Under the pieces are notes generated by a model that was given only the letters and a program-made list of their open reading frames with translations, was not told the origin of the DNA and made no database searches. Made by a program: the position numbers and the translations under genes. Shown here piece after piece: positions 31,226-41,327 of a stretch of DNA of 64,000 nucleotides. The DNA comes from Stentor roeselii. Its lineage: Eukaryota > Ciliophora > Heterotrichea > Heterotrichida > Stentoridae. Position 1 is the first letter of the stretch; each line of letters starts with the position of its first letter. The stretch is from assembly GCA_006503475.1 (NCBI GenBank), contig RSEH01000028.1, positions 1 through 64,000 of the forward strand, in the 5' to 3' direction.

Positions 31226-32458
31226 ATGAAAAAATCAACACCAGCCTGGAGTTTCGTAGGCAAACCAACTCGTCGAATCACTAAAATAGAAACTCTTCCA
31301 GGTCCTGGGTCATACCAGCCAAAAGACCCGACTTTAGACACTTCTCCTCGTTGGGGAACCACCAGGTCTCCTCGACTTCCAGAGACTCCTAGCAAGTCGC
31401 CAGGTCCTGGTTCCTACTCATTCGAAAGTCGATTGCGAGGGCAGACTTTTGGGTAAAGACTAATCAGTTTTAGCAAAGCCAAGCGTCTTGATAGAAGCGG
31501 ACTTGAAGACACTCCAGGACCTGGGGCGTATTCGGTTGAGCTTAAGAAGTCAAGTCTGAATATTTCTTTGAAAAACACTAGATATGAAGGGAAACCAAAT
31601 GGACTTCCTGGCCCAGGCAGTTATTTATTTAGTGATAAGTTCAATTCGTCTCCAAGTTACTCAGTTGGGAAAGCAGTTAAATTGAAAATTGTTCCGAACT
31701 TGTTGCCTGGCCCAGCAAACTACTCATTATCCCCCATCAAGGCAGGCCCATCTTGGAAATTAGGAACAGAAGACAAAGACAACCAAAACTTCTGTAAAAC
31801 CCCAGGTCCCGGAAGCTACTTCCAAGAAACCAAATCTTTTTCTCCATCTTTCACGATGAAATCAAGATACGAAAGCAGAAAGCGAGAAGAATCTCCAGGT
31901 CCCGGGTCGTATTCCCCAAGTGAAACAGAAAAAAGACTGAAAATTTCTGTGGGAGTCGCTGAAAAAATGCCTTTTAAGCCTTCACCCGTTCCAGGGCCTG
32001 GAAGTTATTCTCCTTCTGCGAATTACTTCAAAAAACTTGGGTCTTTCAGCAGGACTGAGCGAAGGCTGATAGAAGTTTTGAATAAAACTCCTGGGGTCGG
32101 AAGCTATGAAAGCAAATCGACCTTGAATGGGCCGAAGTTTAGCTTGAGTAGTAAACATATGCTGAAGGATCCTTCGGTACCTGTAAAGTTTATTTAGGGA
32201 CCTGGGTCTTATACTCCGAAACCTTGCTTTAAAGAACTGCCCAATGTTAAGATTGGAAAAGAGAAGAGGGTCAATGAATTTTTCACTGATGTACCTGGTC
32301 CTGGAAGTTATCGACTTGAAGCGAAGACGGATGGGCCTAGTTGGAAGTTTTCCAAAACTCCAAAACATAAATCATGGAAACAAGAAGTACCAGGTCCAGG
32401 AGACTACGAAATAAAATCCACAATTCCCAACGTGGCATCCTATTATAATATAACTTAG
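31226..32458 (+). CDS. SHIPPO/PGP-repeat ciliary protein (ODF3/CIMAP-like)
   Basis: About 400 residues in three exons; introns are 31453-31467 (GTAAAGACTAATCAG) and 32183-32197 (GTAAAGTTTATTTAG). The protein is made of about 12 SHIPPO repeats of the form xPGPGSYxxx (LPGPGSYQP, SPGPGSYSF, TPGPGAYSV ... VPGPGDYEI), spaced 25-40 residues. The second intron falls inside one PGPGSY motif, which supports the splicing. The family binds axonemal or cortical microtubules (ODF3/CIMAP in sperm flagella). In a heavily ciliated cell an axonemal role is likely. The start is 39 nt from the divergent SF1 start. An upstream ATG in frame at 31175 overlaps SF1 and is less likely. Confidence 0.9.
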
Positions 32459-32617
32459 AATCCTTCTTCAAAAAAAAACCGGATTTTTCTTATTAGTAAC
32501 AAAATCAAAAAAAAAAACTCCTTCTAAAACCTCTCAAAAACCCTAAAACAATAAAAATTCCAAATAACCAAATAATAAACCTACCATATTCCCCTTTCAC
32601 TGGCAATCCGTTCATAA

Positions 32618-33517
32618 ATGGTATTCTCAACGAAATTTTTAAAGCGATATCCATCAAGACTATTAAAATCCTTCAAATCAGCAGCGATTCTATCACCAAA
32701 CTACTTCAAATCAGTTCAAGAGATGGAAAAAGTGCTTCGACTTCTCGACCTGATTGGTAACCTCGAAGGCCCTTCAGTGGAATTCCTTGCCGAGCACAAA
32801 TGGGACTACAAACACGAAGGTCATGACTGGGCGCATATCTGTCCTTTCGGGCCTATTCAGTCGCCTATCCGAATAACAACAGAAGAAACTCACCGATCTT
32901 CGAAGTGCTTTGAAGAAAAATACTATCCACTCGAACTTCAGTATTCTCCAATCATGACACGAGGAAGGTTCACAAAAAGAATTTATGTCGTTCATGGGGA
33001 TTATGGAAAAATGCTTGTTTATCCACCTGTGGATAAGAAGAAGCCCAGGGTGTTCGAATCGGTTCAGTTTCACTTTCATGCACCTTGTGAACATGAAGTT
33101 GATGGAAATTTGTATGACTTGGAAATGCATTTGGTTCATAAGGATATCAGGAAAGGAACTTATAATGCGGTTCTTGGATTTATGTTTAAAAATACTGGAA
33201 AATTCAACCCTTTTATTCAGAGCACTATTGATGCACTTGAGAAACCTGAGAAGATTGACTTGGCGGAACTTTTGAAAGAAGATCCGCAGTTTTACTTTTA
33301 TCATGGATCGCTTACTACTCCACCTTGCTCTGAAAATATTTTGTGGTTCTTGACTTCTAAGGTTATGGAAATGGATGAAAAACAACTCAGGTTTTTCACT
33401 TCTAGGTGGGCTGGAAATGAAGGATATGCTGAGGGCAAAGGGAATAATAGGGAGTTGCAGCCACTTTATAATAGACCTATCATTTATTTTGATGAGGTGA
33501 ACAAAGGTAAGGAATAA
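32618..33517 (+). CDS. alpha-class carbonic anhydrase
   Basis: A 299-residue protein that reversibly hydrates CO2. Visible: WDYKHEGHDWAHICPFGPIQSPI, the zinc ligands H152 and H154 in FHFHAPCEHE and H171 in LEMHLVH, and the Thr in GSLTTPPCSE (near 233). The late RELQPLYNRPI matches the family end. The proton-shuttle His (His64 of human CA2) does not align clearly. The first 50 residues precede the domain and are basic (KFLKRYPSRLLKSFKS), which could be a mitochondrial targeting sequence, but this is a guess. No secretory signal is evident. The start has CATAAATGG. Confidence 0.93.
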   Translation: MVFSTKFLKRYPSRLLKSFKSAAILSPNYFKSVQEMEKVLRLLDLIGNLEGPSVEFLAEHKWDYKHEGHDWAHICPFGPIQSPIRITTEETHRSSKCFEEKYYPLELQYSPIMTRGRFTKRIYVVHGDYGKMLVYPPVDKKKPRVFESVQFHFHAPCEHEVDGNLYDLEMHLVHKDIRKGTYNAVLGFMFKNTGKFNPFIQSTIDALEKPEKIDLAELLKEDPQFYFYHGSLTTPPCSENILWFLTSKVMEMDEKQLRFFTSRWAGNEGYAEGKGNNRELQPLYNRPIIYFDEVNKGKE

Positions 33518-33565
33518 TTGATTTCATTGAGAATGGTATGAGTTATTAGTTTTTTTGATAATTTA

Positions 33566-34330
33566 ATGTCTTTATGCAAAATATTGGAAGCTCCTCCTGT
33601 CGGAGAAACTATGCATTCTGCTGGACAGTGCTATTGTCATTTATGTAGTTGCGGAGAACATCGCTGTCCTTATGAAGAACGAAAGTCAAGATATAACCCA
33701 TCATCCCTAAAATCAATCTACCGAAAAGACTACCCCCGTAAGCCTCTCAGTCGTTCAGAGTAATAAAAATTCAGAAAATGCCTTCCGAAAACCCCTCTCT
33801 ACACACACGAGAAACGTAAAGACCTGATCAGCACATCTCAACACGACTTCCCACCAAACGAGTCGATAAAAACGAAATCCGCTAAATATGTGCGTCAAAG
33901 TAATTTAGGAGCTTTGAAGTTTTCAGGTCTCACGAACTACAAAAGCGACTTCCCGAACTGGGGCAACTACGAGTTCATCAACATCGGTAACTTCAAAAAG
34001 TCTTACGTGACTCACGGCGTTCGACTCAGTCCTTTCACGACCTACACACAGGAATTTGGAAATAAAATTGAAGCTGCTCGGTTTAAAAGTCAAAGTCGTG
34101 TTAATGCGAGAAACCCTTTGCCTGGAAAAGGAGAGTTTTTTGGATATACCACTTCAGGGCAAACTTTTGTTAATTTTGGAAAGGATAAGTTTCCTAAAAG
34201 GGTCAAGTCCAAGATTGATGGGATTGTGAAGATGATGTCACCGCCTAAGGTTTATGATACGATTTATAGAAGCGAGTTTAATAAAAAAGAGTCTCCACAG
34301 GTTTTTAAGAAGAAAAGAAACATGTATTGA
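33566..34330 (+). CDS. SAXO-like axonemal microtubule stabiliser (FAM154)
   Basis: About 249 residues in two exons; the intron is 33760-33774 (GTAATAAAAATTCAG). The N-terminus carries CYCHLCSCGEHRCP, the Cys-rich signature of SAXO/FAM154 proteins. Repeats like STSQHDFPP and TNYKSDFPNW follow, resembling the microtubule-binding Mn repeats. The C-terminus is basic. SAXO proteins stabilise ciliary and centriolar microtubules. It lies close to the SHIPPO gene, both on the plus strand, with the carbonic anhydrase between. Confidence 0.82.
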
Positions 34331-34409
34331 GATGTAAGTGAATTAATTTTAAGTGGTGTTAGAATTACCAAACCTTTAAAAATTCAATTCTTTCCGTTAT
34401 TACCTAAAA

Positions 34410-35990
34410 TCAGTTATTTTTGATAGGTTTCATAGCAGGGAACAGTAAAACTTCCTTAATATTATTCTTGTTACAAAGTAGCATAACAAGGCGATCCAAC
34501 CCGATCCCCCAGCCCGCAGTCGGTGGGAGTCCATATTCAAGACTTTTACAAAAGTCCAGATCAATATCCTGAGCCTCCAGATCCCCTCTTCCCTTCATTT
34601 CAGCCTGTTGCAGAAACAATTTTTTCTGAATATAAGGGTCATTCAACTCTGTATAAGCATTGCAAATTTCCTGACAATTGACAAAAAGTTCAAACCTTTC
34701 AGCCAAGCCTTCCTTTCCCTTGACCCTGCTGGGCTTGGCCAAAGGACTCATGATCTGAGGATGATCAGTTAAAAAGGTAGGCTGAACACAAAGCGGTTCA
34801 ATAAACTTCCCACAAAGCTTGTCAATCATCCGAGCGGCAGTTTTCGGTTCAGGTACTAAAACATCAAACTCTTCACACAAGTCCTTTAAAAACTCCTCAC
34901 TTTCCTTACTCGACAAGTCATCCGGGAAGGTCCTAGCAGTTTTATTTTGAAGTTCTTGAATCATGGAGACTCTTTTAAAAGGTTTTTCAAAACTGATGAC
35001 TTTTTTTCCTTCCTCATCATCAAAGGTCACTTCAAACGACCCATTCAAAGAAAAAACAAGAGAACTGAGGAAGTCTTCAGTGAAAGTCATTAAATCATGG
35101 TAGTCAGCATAAGCCCAGTACATTTCGCAAGTTGTGAATTCAGGGTTATGGGTATGGTCAATGCTTTCATTTCTAAACTGTTTTCCTATTTCATAAACCT
35201 TTTCCAGACCCCCGATGATGAGCATCTTTAGATAAAGTTCAGGTGCGATTCGCATGAAAAGGTCAAGATTCAGGTCCTCATGATGCGTTTTAAAAGGTTT
35301 CGCCGCAGCGCCTCCTGCGATAAGGTTCATCATCGGAGTTTCGACTTCCAGGAACCCTCGGTTGTTTAGAAAGTTTCGAAGAAAGGATAAGATTTTTGTT
35401 CGCTTTTTGAAGACTTCTTGGATGTCTTGGTTTATCATCAGGTCCAAATACCTTTGACGAAATCGAGTTTCTTGGTCTTTTAATCCTGAATGGCCTGGCA
35501 ACATGTGAAGACAGTAGGAAAGTTGATCGATTTCTGAAGGAACTATACTTAAAGTACCTTCCTTGCCTTTTGGGTTTGACCTGCTGGGGAATCCTGAAAC
35601 TCCAATTATGTCTCCACGATGGATTTTTCTTATTGTTTCAAAGTCTTTCAGGTATGAAGACACATCTGCCATGATCTGAAGATGCTGGCCTTCTGAGAGT
35701 AGAGTAATAAAAATCAACTTTCCGTAGTCTCTAATCGTCACGACTCTTCCAGCGACTGATACCTTTTCGTTCACTTTTTCTCCACTTTTCAGATATTCAA
35801 ACTTTTCACTTATTTCTTGAAAAGAATGAGAAACTTGGAACTTATGAGGATAAGGATTGACGCCTTGATTTTTTAGGTCTTGAATAGTTTTACTACGGTT
35901 CTCGAAGTAAGCCACTGGGTCGATCTGGTCAGTTTGATTGAAAGAAGAAAAAAATCTGAAAGATCTCCATTTAATCAAACTTTTGATCAT
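34410..35990 (-). CDS. lysyl-tRNA synthetase, class II
   Basis: A 526-residue enzyme that charges tRNA-Lys. It has an OB-type anticodon domain (residues 75-180, [21 protein letters not shown]), motif 2 ([26 protein letters not shown]) and motif 3 ([13 protein letters not shown]). The N-terminus [19 protein letters not shown] is basic, hydrophobic and free of acidic residues. It looks like a mitochondrial presequence, so this may be the organellar or a dual-targeted form. The protein lacks the Lys-rich N-terminal extension of many cytosolic forms. No intron is needed. Confidence 0.95.
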   Translation of the reverse strand: MIKSLIKWRSFRFFSSFNQTDQIDPVAYFENRSKTIQDLKNQGVNPYPHKFQVSHSFQEISEKFEYLKSGEKVNEKVSVAGRVVTIRDYGKLIFITLLSEGQHLQIMADVSSYLKDFETIRKIHRGDIIGVSGFPSRSNPKGKEGTLSIVPSEIDQLSYCLHMLPGHSGLKDQETRFRQRYLDLMINQDIQEVFKKRTKILSFLRNFLNNRGFLEVETPMMNLIAGGAAAKPFKTHHEDLNLDLFMRIAPELYLKMLIIGGLEKVYEIGKQFRNESIDHTHNPEFTTCEMYWAYADYHDLMTFTEDFLSSLVFSLNGSFEVTFDDEEGKKVISFEKPFKRVSMIQELQNKTARTFPDDLSSKESEEFLKDLCEEFDVLVPEPKTAARMIDKLCGKFIEPLCVQPTFLTDHPQIMSPLAKPSRVKGKEGLAERFELFVNCQEICNAYTELNDPYIQKKLFLQQAEMKGRGDLEAQDIDLDFCKSLEYGLPPTAGWGIGLDRLVMLLCNKNNIKEVLLFPAMKPIKNN

Positions 35991-36028
35991 TTTATAATTG
36001 TTGATAAGGGTAAGGATTTTATTCTACA

Positions 36029-37360
36029 TTAATTACGATCGCTAGATAACTTTTTTATCTTGTTGTTGACTGAAACTAGTTGGGAGTAGTTTAGGGATAA
36101 TTGGTACTCTAATGAAAGCTTTCGTTTCTTACTTGTCAGGCTTTTACTGTTGTTTGGAATTTCTCTGTATTCTGCTTCGAGTATTTCTTTACTTTTCATT
36201 AGTTGATCTCTTCGAGTGTAGATTTCTTCTAATGCATTGTCTTTGTCGATTAATTGCTCTAGTTTTATTGTTCCGATCATTCTTTTTTGTTCATTTTCTA
36301 ACTTTAGAGGAGAGTTTCTTATGCTGACAGGCGAGTTTTTCAAGTTAACAGGTGAGCTTTTCTTGTCACTAGGTGAGTTTTTTACATCAAAACGTGGGCT
36401 ATCTCCTTCAAAATAATTTTTTTTATCATCAAAATTCAATTTTTTATCATCCAGATTCACCCCCTTAAAATCACCATCAAAATTCTTCCTATCAGAATAC
36501 AAATCCTTAACCTCTAAAGGTGAACCTTTTCCCTGACCCGGTGAATTTTCCAATAAAAGCGGTTCCCTTCTAAAGCAAGCAAGTATTTCAGTTAAAATTT
36601 CATTACATTCCTGAAGATCCTTAAGTTTCAAATTGATAGTCTTAAGTTCTTCCTCATACCCAAAAATCGAAGAATCCTTCAACGACTTAAGTTTTTTTAT
36701 CTCACTTTCAAGATGCTTAACTTTCAAAATGGCTTCAGGCAGCCTTGAGTCCTGTTCCGGAGCAAGTTGTTGAAGTTCAAGTTTCTCCAACTTAAACTCA
36801 ATACTTTTGATAGTCTCCGCTTCCTGTTTCGACTCCTCAATCCTTCCAAGCGATTGAGTTAAAAGCAAGACCTTTTCCTGCAATTTTTCTTTGTTTTTTC
36901 TTAAAAAATCAATTTCAAGTCTCGCTTTTTCTAATGATTTTTTTTTCAGTTCTTTATGAATCAAAAACCTATCTTTTAATATCTGCACTTCTTTTACAGG
37001 ACTTTTAAACCGCTCTGGAGAACTACTTGCTTCAGAAGAATGACTTTTGACACTTGTAGGACTTTCTTCGCTTGTTCTTTGTTTCGGTTTGATGAACTCG
37101 ATTTTCGTTGAGAACTTTGAACAGGTTTTTGATTGATCGGGCAAAGTAGGAAGGTCTTCATGGACCTCGGGGATGACTGTTAAGGAAGGTTGGTAGTCAA
37201 GAGACCGATCTTTTAAGATGTAAGAAGAAGTCATCTGGATTTCGATTCGATTCGGCGAATCTGATGAACGTTTTCGCACACTCCAGACGTGGTCAAGCGA
37301 ATTTTTGAGTTTTTGCAAAATCGAGTCTTCGTGAGTGAAGAGGTGAGAATGAGTTTCCAT
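36029..37360 (-). CDS. coiled-coil protein with NSP repeats, unknown
   Basis: A 443-residue protein. Residues 120-265 are coiled coil (LKKKSLEKARLEIDFLRKNKEKLQEKV). Residues 290-350 are low-complexity with repeated short blocks such as NSPSDKKSSPVNLKNSPVS, likely phosphorylation-rich. A second helical part ends the protein (LTSKKRKLSLEYQLSLNYSQLVSVNNKIKKL). No known domain is visible. The start is in TAATAAATGG context, 127 nt from the divergent gene at 37488. Confidence 0.72.
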   Translation of the reverse strand: METHSHLFTHEDSILQKLKNSLDHVWSVRKRSSDSPNRIEIQMTSSYILKDRSLDYQPSLTVIPEVHEDLPTLPDQSKTCSKFSTKIEFIKPKQRTSEESPTSVKSHSSEASSSPERFKSPVKEVQILKDRFLIHKELKKKSLEKARLEIDFLRKNKEKLQEKVLLLTQSLGRIEESKQEAETIKSIEFKLEKLELQQLAPEQDSRLPEAILKVKHLESEIKKLKSLKDSSIFGYEEELKTINLKLKDLQECNEILTEILACFRREPLLLENSPGQGKGSPLEVKDLYSDRKNFDGDFKGVNLDDKKLNFDDKKNYFEGDSPRFDVKNSPSDKKSSPVNLKNSPVSIRNSPLKLENEQKRMIGTIKLEQLIDKDNALEEIYTRRDQLMKSKEILEAEYREIPNNSKSLTSKKRKLSLEYQLSLNYSQLVSVNNKIKKLSSDRN

Positions 37361-37487
37361 TTATTATGAAAGACGAGGACTAAGAATCACGAGAAAATAT
37401 TAAGAAGTGAATAAATACTTGAATCTTCTGAAAATGAAGAAAATAACTATTTTTAAGAATATTGGATTAATATTTCATTTCTTAACC

Positions 37488-38012
37488 ATGGCCAGCTCTT
37501 TCGACGCTTCTGATATTTTAAGGAATTCTTTTCGTAAGTTAGAAACAGTCGCTATCAAACTCCCGATGATTAAAATCGAAGTTGAAGTCTTGGAAAAGCC
37601 CTGCCCCAAGCCTCAAAAGTTCAGAAATTCTTTCCAGGCCTTAAAAAAACCGAAACAAAAACTCGCTTTGAAGGTAAACGATTTGACTGATAAGATCTTT
37701 AAAGATCTTCCTGTGAACATGAATAAAACTTTAGTAGTTTCTCCGAAACTTACAACGAAAATCATTGCTTCAGCTGAATCTTCTCTTTTGAATGAAAGGA
37801 CTGAACATAAGAAAAGATTTGAAAAAAGACAGAAACTTGTCAGCTGGGCTCGAAGGAAAAAGTCGCCTTTTGAACATGTTTTTAAAGACTTGTCGGGAAA
37901 TTCGGAATTTTCTTCGGAAAAAAGGGAGAAGGTTAATGCGAGCACCCTTGCAAGGCCGGTATCTCCTTGGCTGTATCAGGGAAGGTCTCGTTATTACTCG
38001 GTTTTTTCTTGA
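37488..38012 (+). CDS. small basic protein, unknown
   Basis: I choose MASSFDASDIL at 37488 (context CCATGG), giving 174 residues. An in-frame ATG at 37407 would add 27 residues, rich in Ile, Phe and Lys and coded by AT-rich leader-like DNA. The protein is basic with Lys/Arg clusters (KKRFEKRQKLVSWARRKKSPFEHVFKDL). No domain is recognised. A short protein of this kind could be structural or nuclear, but nothing decides this. Confidence 0.55.
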   Translation: MASSFDASDILRNSFRKLETVAIKLPMIKIEVEVLEKPCPKPQKFRNSFQALKKPKQKLALKVNDLTDKIFKDLPVNMNKTLVVSPKLTTKIIASAESSLLNERTEHKKRFEKRQKLVSWARRKKSPFEHVFKDLSGNSEFSSEKREKVNASTLARPVSPWLYQGRSRYYSVFS

Positions 38013-38339
38013 GAAGTAGTTATGGTAAAATATCCTGAGGTGATTAGGATAGTTAGATATGAAATATTAAGAAATATGAAAAAATCTTTCGTAGAAATAA
38101 CTAAGAGTTGATTATCTGCAACTTGAGAAGGAAATATTGAAATTTTCATGTTTTAGTATTTTTAGCAGGGGTTCTTAGAGATGTGAGAAATTATCAAGAG
38201 CCATTTCATTGTAATTCTTATCCATCCCTTTAATTTTAACAAAAGTTCACCGATTTCATTATGAATCTATAATTTTTTATCCTATGAATCCACAGAAGTT
38301 ATTCAAATTACCTTATTCACTATCTTTTATTCAAACTAA
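38013..38339. other. non-coding gap between convergent genes
   Basis: A 327-nt AT-rich gap between two stop codons. I see no gene, repeat or RNA in it. Confidence 0.5.
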
Positions 38340-38687
38340 TTACTTTAATTTATCCCCTAACTCTTGACAATGTTCACAAAAAGTTGGAGTCTTTTTCCTC
38401 TGCGATTTCAAATGATCCTTACTAAACAGCTGAAGTGATACAACTCTTGAAGGATACACCAGAACCCTCTGGTGTTTTTTTGATTGTTTATTTTTGAAAT
38501 CAAAAGAAGGAGAAATTGCTCGAAGTCTCGGCAATTTACTCTCTCTAGGCGACAAAGAATTATAATTTGAATCCTGAAATAATTGAATCAAATTAAAAGG
38601 ATTGTTTCTCGGGTCAGGACTAGAAATCTTTTTTTTCCCATTCTTGATTTTCAAGGAAACAACAGGAAAAGGTCCTAGATTCAACAT
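38340..38687 (-). CDS. small basic protein with CxxC near the end, unknown
   Basis: About 115 residues from MLNLGPFPVV (ATG at 38687; the longer frame upstream would overlap the VPS35L coding region). It is basic and Ser-rich, with FCEHCQELG close to the C-terminus, a lone CxxC. The function is unknown. Its start codon lies only 7 nt from that of the divergent VPS35L gene. The frame is open and its codon use resembles that of its neighbours, but the protein is not confirmed by any family. Confidence 0.5.
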   Translation of the reverse strand: MLNLGPFPVVSLKIKNGKKKISSPDPRNNPFNLIQLFQDSNYNSLSPRESKLPRLRAISPSFDFKNKQSKKHQRVLVYPSRVVSLQLFSKDHLKSQRKKTPTFCEHCQELGDKLK

Positions 38688-38694
38688 TATTAAA

Positions 38695-41322
38695 ATGGAC
38701 ATTTCTTCCTGGACCTTACGAAAGCGAAACTACGCTTTAGAGACTTCAAAACTGGCTACCAGGTCATCAGTGACAAATTCTCACCCCCTTGAGCCATCCT
38801 CCGATCGAGTGATGGTCTCAGACCTGAGCGACCCTCTGAATTTCTTACGAAAGGAAAAGCGAGTAGTAGTAGTAGAAGAATTCGCCCCTCTTCCTAAAGA
38901 CGACCCATCCGAGTACTGGGCATCTTTAAGCAGCGTGACATCGAAAAAGTACGCAAGTACCGAAGGGTTCAAGATCTACTCAGACGCTTCAGAAGATGAC
39001 CCGAAGCCGATTCCTCAGACTTTTTCTCGTCTGGAGTTGCTAGAAAAAGACAACAAGAAGAAAATGAACGAAGTCTCCTACGTTTCTCACAAAGAGTTCA
39101 ACAATCACATCCTTCTACTCACCAAAGAAATGGAACAGGCCTGGAACCAAAACGACCGAGTAAAGACCTTGAAACTCGCCATTCAATCAACCAAGCTACT
39201 CCGAGACGTCCAAAGCCAAAGTTTCTACCCAGCAGTCTTCATGACAATCACTGAAATGCTTGATACCTTCGGCCTTCTCGTCTACAACCGTCTAATCGCG
39301 ATTGCCTTTGAAGGAAAGTCAGAAGTAGGAGATTTCGACCCTAGTCAAGTAAATGAAAATTCAAAAGAAACAGCTTTAAACTGGCTTTTAAAAATTTCTT
39401 GCATTCGTGAACTTCAGCCGAGACTTTACATTGAGATGTCTTTGATAAAGAACTATAAATTTTTATGGGATGACGAGCATTCAAAGGTCTTAGTTCGAAT
39501 TTCTCAGCAAATTAGAGGAATTGGAAGTCCAGTCATGGCTTGTTATGCAGGAATGTATTTGACCAAGCAGGTCATCTTTCTCGGCATCGGCGACCGTGGC
39601 TTCTTGTTGAACCTGGTGGAAGACCTGTGCCATTCACTGGTCGGGGTGAACCCCGACCAATACGAGCTCTGTGTGCCTGCATTGTCTTGGATTTTTTATT
39701 GTACTGCGCTTTCCAGTTCTAAAGAACAACTTTTCAACTTGATTGAACGCCTTAGACCTGTCTTTGAGTACCGCGGGGATATCTTGAGGATCATCATTGA
39801 AGAGTACCCAGTGGACCATGTCTTGGCGAATGTGGACTACTTCCTTCAATTTCTATCTAACATGAAAAACGTCTCAGATCGAATGGAAATCGCGGGAGGA
39901 CTTGCGAAGATTTACCTGAAGTCACCAATTGACGACTCCGCCATGAAACTTATCAACAAGCTCTGGTTGGAAATCTCTGAAAATGGAAACTTGAACATAA
40001 AAGTCTATCTTCGAGCCTCTCAGAACTTCCTGCAGTTATTTTTCAAGAAATTCGGGATCCAACAGATAAACATCCTGCTTAAAGACATCCTTTCTCATCT
40101 TCGAGGAGATAGACTGAAGAAAGACTGGACGTCTCATGTGACTGACATGCTGAACATGATAGTCGCAAACTCACGGGACTTGAACATGTTGCTATCCTTG
40201 GAGCAGTTCCTTCCGTTACTAGATGAAGTCCCTCAACAGAAGAAGTCAGAACTATGCAACAAAATAATTGACAACTATTCACGAGAAGAGATCCGAGAAG
40301 CGATTTCAAATCCATTAATGATCCACTCTTTATTCACCATCACCCGAGTGGTTCATGACAATCTCGATACAAACGAGCCGAACCCTGAGTTAATAAATCG
40401 AGTTTCTAACCTGGTCTGTAAATTCATCAGAAACGTAATAAAAAAATAGCTAAACTTCGGAAAAAACCTTGAACAACATCTTACTGTTTTAACTGAAGCT
40501 AGAAGTTCTTTTATCCAGTTTGATGAAGTCACTGAAGTCCTGGTCAACTCAGTTCTTGACATTTCAATGAAAGCTCATAGGTTGGTGCAAGGAAAACACA
40601 ATTTCAAGACTCATGCTTTTTTAAAGGCTTGTGTTTCTTACGCCCATATCACGATTCCTTCAATAGACGACGCGAAGAAGCAGTTTAGACTTTCACTGTT
40701 AACGGCTCAGGTGGCTTTGATTAACAATTTGATAGGCGAGGCTGAGTCCATTGTAAAGACCGCGATTTCCAAGATCCCTGTGATGGCTGAAGAGGAAGAA
40801 CTGAGCCAGGTAGAAGAGAACCTCAACTCTTTAGTGGGCTTGATGGTCTTGTTGCCTGACAACCCAAGCGACGACGAGAACTGCAAGTTTTTCTTACCTG
40901 CCCATGGCCTGATTAATGCATTGAACTCTTTAAACAAAAGATATGAGAAGCTGAAATATCGCCTTCTGGTTAATATCCTTTGGTATCTTTCTTCTCAGAC
41001 TCAATCGAAGCTACCGCTTCGAATCTTCAGAGTCGATTCTAATGATAAACTCATGTCAGGCAATGAAAGGTTCAAAGCAAGTCAAATGGAACTCATTCAG
41101 ACCATCACTGAAGAAATCTTGAACTTCGTCGGAGAAGTCGGCGAACTCAAAACAATCGACGACGGGTCCTTCGATATTTTAGTAAAATTCACCTTGGCAC
41201 TGGAAAAAGTCTTTTTTGCTGAAAGTAACTCACAGGTCGCTGTAGTTATCAATAAAGTCATCGCGATTTGTAAGAAATTCAGAGGCGAGGCACAATGCAA
41301 GATGTTGAGAACAGTTAATTAG
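38695..41322 (+). CDS. VPS35L: VPS35L (retriever complex subunit, C16orf62)
   Basis: About 870 residues in two exons; the intron is 40435-40449 (GTAATAAAAAAATAG). The protein is an alpha-solenoid like VPS35, with the layout of VPS35L: a disordered N-terminal 130 residues, then helical repeats such as LLTKEMEQAWNQNDRVKTLKLAIQSTKLL and LYIEMSLIKNYKFL. After the intron NFGKNLEQHLTVLTEARSSF matches the VPS35L pattern. VPS35L with VPS26C and VPS29 forms retriever, which recycles cargo such as integrins from endosomes with SNX17 and the CCC complex. Length (human about 960) is close. It shares its 5' region with the divergent small gene, and its stop is 5 nt from the convergent one. Confidence 0.87.
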
Positions 41323-41327
41323 TTAGG

